Below, one piece after another: positions 32,096 through 33,776 of a stretch of DNA of 33,776 nucleotides. Below the pieces are notes generated by a model that worked only from the letters and a program-made list of their open reading frames with translations, was not told the DNA's origin and did no database searches. The DNA is from Bacteroidales bacterium (GTDB lineage: Bacteria > Bacteroidota > Bacteroidia > Bacteroidales > AUK083). Positions within the stretch are counted from its first letter, which is position 1; each line of letters starts with the position of its first letter. A program made the translations under genes and the position numbers. The DNA is taken from NCBI GenBank assembly GCA_021158345.1, contig JAGGUV010000185.1:1-33776 (forward strand), in the 5' to 3' direction.

Positions 32096-32779
32096 ATGAT
32101 GAGTCAACTACAAGAAAATAATAAAATAAAAAAATTATACCCTGACTCAGGAGTTGAATTAAAAAAATTTACTGCAAGACATTATGATAAAATAATGAAT
32201 ATTGCCTCTTTTGGCAGATATAATAGCTTTATTAACAAAGCTATTGCAGATTTAGATATTAAACAAAATGATAAAATTCTTGATCTTGCCTGTGGTACAG
32301 GAAGAAATATTTTATTAATGAATAAATATGTATCTGATAATTCTTTGCTGATAGGATTAGACATTTCTAAAGACATGGAAAAACAATTTATAATAAATTG
32401 TAATAAATTTTCAAATATTAAATTTATCAACAAAAGAATTGATCAGTTATTTAATTTTGAACAAAAGTTCGACAAAGTTTTTATTAGCTTTGCCATACAC
32501 GGATTTCCTCACAAAATAAGAAAAATTATAATCGAAAATGCTTACAATAATTTAAAACCCGGTGGTAGTTTTAACATACTTGATTTTGCTGAATTTAACA
32601 TCAATAAAATGCCGTTTCTACATCGTTTTATCTTTAAAAAAATAGAATGTAAATATGCTTTTGATTTTATCGAAAAAGATTGGAAAGATATATTAAAAGG
32701 ATTTGGTTTTGATAATTTTAAAGAAAAGTTTTATTTCAAAAACTATGTTCGTTTACTTAAAGCAGAAAAACAATGTTAA
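32096..32779 (+). CDS. Class I SAM-dependent methyltransferase (UbiE/MenG-like)
   Basis: This is a 227-residue methyltransferase with motif I ILDLACGTGRN (61-71), the acidic loop LIGLDISKDM (85-94) and a post-I region NLKPGGSFNILDF typical of the Methyltransf_11/25 group. The substrate is not evident. It lacks the Cys set expected of arsenite methyltransferase (ArsM). An ATG at 32096 is followed by a second at 32099; either may serve. Its stop overlaps the start of the metal exporter by 7 bp, so the two are translationally coupled, and its job is probably linked to that exporter's substrate. Confidence 0.85.
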   Translation: MMSQLQENNKIKKLYPDSGVELKKFTARHYDKIMNIASFGRYNSFINKAIADLDIKQNDKILDLACGTGRNILLMNKYVSDNSLLIGLDISKDMEKQFIINCNKFSNIKFINKRIDQLFNFEQKFDKVFISFAIHGFPHKIRKIIIENAYNNLKPGGSFNILDFAEFNINKMPFLHRFIFKKIECKYAFDFIEKDWKDILKGFGFDNFKEKFYFKNYVRLLKAEKQC

Positions 32780-33776
32780 ATGAAATTTATCAAATATTAA
32801 AAGAAGCCTTAATGATAACAGGCTTTGTTTTTTTGATGATGTTGATAATTGAATATATTAATGTTCAGACAAATGGATTATGGCAAAAAAATATTTTTAG
32901 AAGCAAATGGGGACAATACTTATTTGCAGGTATTTTAGGGGCTATACCTGGATGTCTCGGCGCATTTACATCTGTTGCTTTATTTTCTCACAGATTGATA
33001 TCTTTTGGCGCAATTGTAACAACAATGATAGCCACAAGTGGTGATGAAGCCTTTGTTATGTTTGCCAGGTTCCCTCAAAAAGCTTTATTGCTTACTCTGA
33101 TAATTCTAACAGTAGGAATATTTGCCGGTTACATCACAGATAAAATGCCTTTTTCAAAAAAAATTGAAAACATATTTATAAAAAATAAATTATCTATCCA
33201 TGCAGAAGAACAATGTAAATGTTTTCAAAAAGATGATTTTTTTCAACACATCAGAAAACCTTCATTATACAGAATAATTTTAACAATAATTATAATATGT
33301 TTTTTAGTGGCTTTACTCACAGGCCTGATTGCAGGGAACGCAAAGCAATGGATAAAAATTTCATTATTAATAACAATACTATTTTCTTTGTTTGTGGTTA
33401 TAAGCGTACCTGAACATTTCCTTAAAAGACACCTTTGGGAGCATATTGTAAAAAAACATATCCTGCGAATATTTTTATGGACATTCGGTACTATGCTCGC
33501 AATACATTTTTTAATGTATTTTATGGATATTGAATCATGGATAACAGACAATATGCTTATTGTTATGATTATTGCTGTCTTGGTTGGAATAATTCCTGAG
33601 TCAGGGCCTCATTTGATATTCGTTACTTTATTTGCACAAGGGACTATCCCTTTTAGCATACTTTTGGCTAGCTCAATATCCCAAGACGGACATGGTATGC
33701 TTCCACTTCTTGCTGAATCAAAAAAAGGATTTTTAGCAGTAAAAACTGTTAATATAATTTTTGCGTTTATTATTGG
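32773..33776 (+). CDS. ArsP_2-type 10-TM heavy-metal exporter / putative manganese transporter, N-terminal part
   Basis: This ORF is open to the right edge (334 residues visible). I translated it from the ATG at 32773, which overlaps the methyltransferase stop by 7 bp. It is a polytopic membrane protein of two related halves. Each half carries a Gly/Pro loop: GAIPGCLGAF (56-65) and GIIPESGPH (272-280), the latter followed by SQDGHGMLPLLAE. Between the halves lies a cytosolic loop with possible metal ligands (HAEEQCKCF, 143-151). These traits fit the family annotated as putative arsenic efflux or putative manganese transporter (ArsP_2). About eight membrane segments are visible. The metal cannot be told from sequence, and the C-terminus is cut off by the window. 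Confidence 0.82.
   Translation, partial: MLNEIYQILKEALMITGFVFLMMLIIEYINVQTNGLWQKNIFRSKWGQYLFAGILGAIPGCLGAFTSVALFSHRLISFGAIVTTMIATSGDEAFVMFARFPQKALLLTLIILTVGIFAGYITDKMPFSKKIENIFIKNKLSIHAEEQCKCFQKDDFFQHIRKPSLYRIILTIIIICFLVALLTGLIAGNAKQWIKISLLITILFSLFVVISVPEHFLKRHLWEHIVKKHILRIFLWTFGTMLAIHFLMYFMDIESWITDNMLIVMIIAVLVGIIPESGPHLIFVTLFAQGTIPFSILLASSISQDGHGMLPLLAESKKGFLAVKTVNIIFAFII

Noticed and set aside
32096-32779. Arsenite methyltransferase (ArsM) for the methyltransferase beside the metal exporter
   Set aside because: The conserved cysteines of ArsM are not found at matching places; motif I alone is not specific.

Overview
The window looks like a low-GC, probably anaerobic member of the Bacteroidota. 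The signs are a large TonB-dependent receptor next to a protein with a type IX secretion (T9SS) style C-terminus and a PorV/PorQ-like barrel, the long Bacteroidetes form of amidophosphoribosyltransferase, promoters of the TTTG-N20-TAnnTTTG type, and a near absence of Shine-Dalgarno sequences. No rRNA, tRNA, transposase, phage gene or CRISPR array was seen.

Left part (1-4763): the 5' end of urocanate hydratase runs off the left edge. A PurF-like glutamine amidotransferase and a YihY/BrkB membrane protein lie on the plus strand. An HIT hydrolase and greA are on the minus strand, separated by an intrinsic terminator. A perfect 26-bp palindrome closes the next operon.

Cell-envelope part (4806-13896, minus): TonB-dependent receptor, giant secreted protein with a T9SS-like C-terminus, and PorV/PorQ-like barrel form one transcription unit, probably a dedicated surface import or export module.

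Housekeeping part (14173-23255, minus): a small membrane-anchored protein, a long-chain acyl-CoA ligase and a COG2509 FAD protein; then mtnA, a class II aldolase and the radical SAM protein YgiQ, packed tightly; then an M20 amidohydrolase with a small secreted beta-rich protein. The mtnA-aldolase pair fits a DHAP-shunt type salvage of 5'-deoxyadenosine or methylthioadenosine.

Right part (23633-33776, plus): amrS-amrB, a PAP2 phosphatase and trmO, followed by the most interesting block (27003-31200). This block holds a DUF134 regulator, a DUF5320 Gly/Arg-rich protein, a Gly/Arg-rich zinc ribbon, two tandem MinD-type ATPases carrying inserted 2x[4Fe-4S] ferredoxin domains, a NifX/NifB-family cluster-binding protein, a DUF59/MIP18 protein and a cupin. 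It resembles the orange-protein (ORP) type metal-cluster loci of anaerobic sulfate reducers, and probably builds or carries a metal-sulfur cluster of unknown identity. A free-standing archaeal-type threonyl-tRNA editing domain follows. Then come a repeat-rich spacer and a methyltransferase that overlaps a truncated 10-TM metal exporter (ArsP_2 type) at the right edge.
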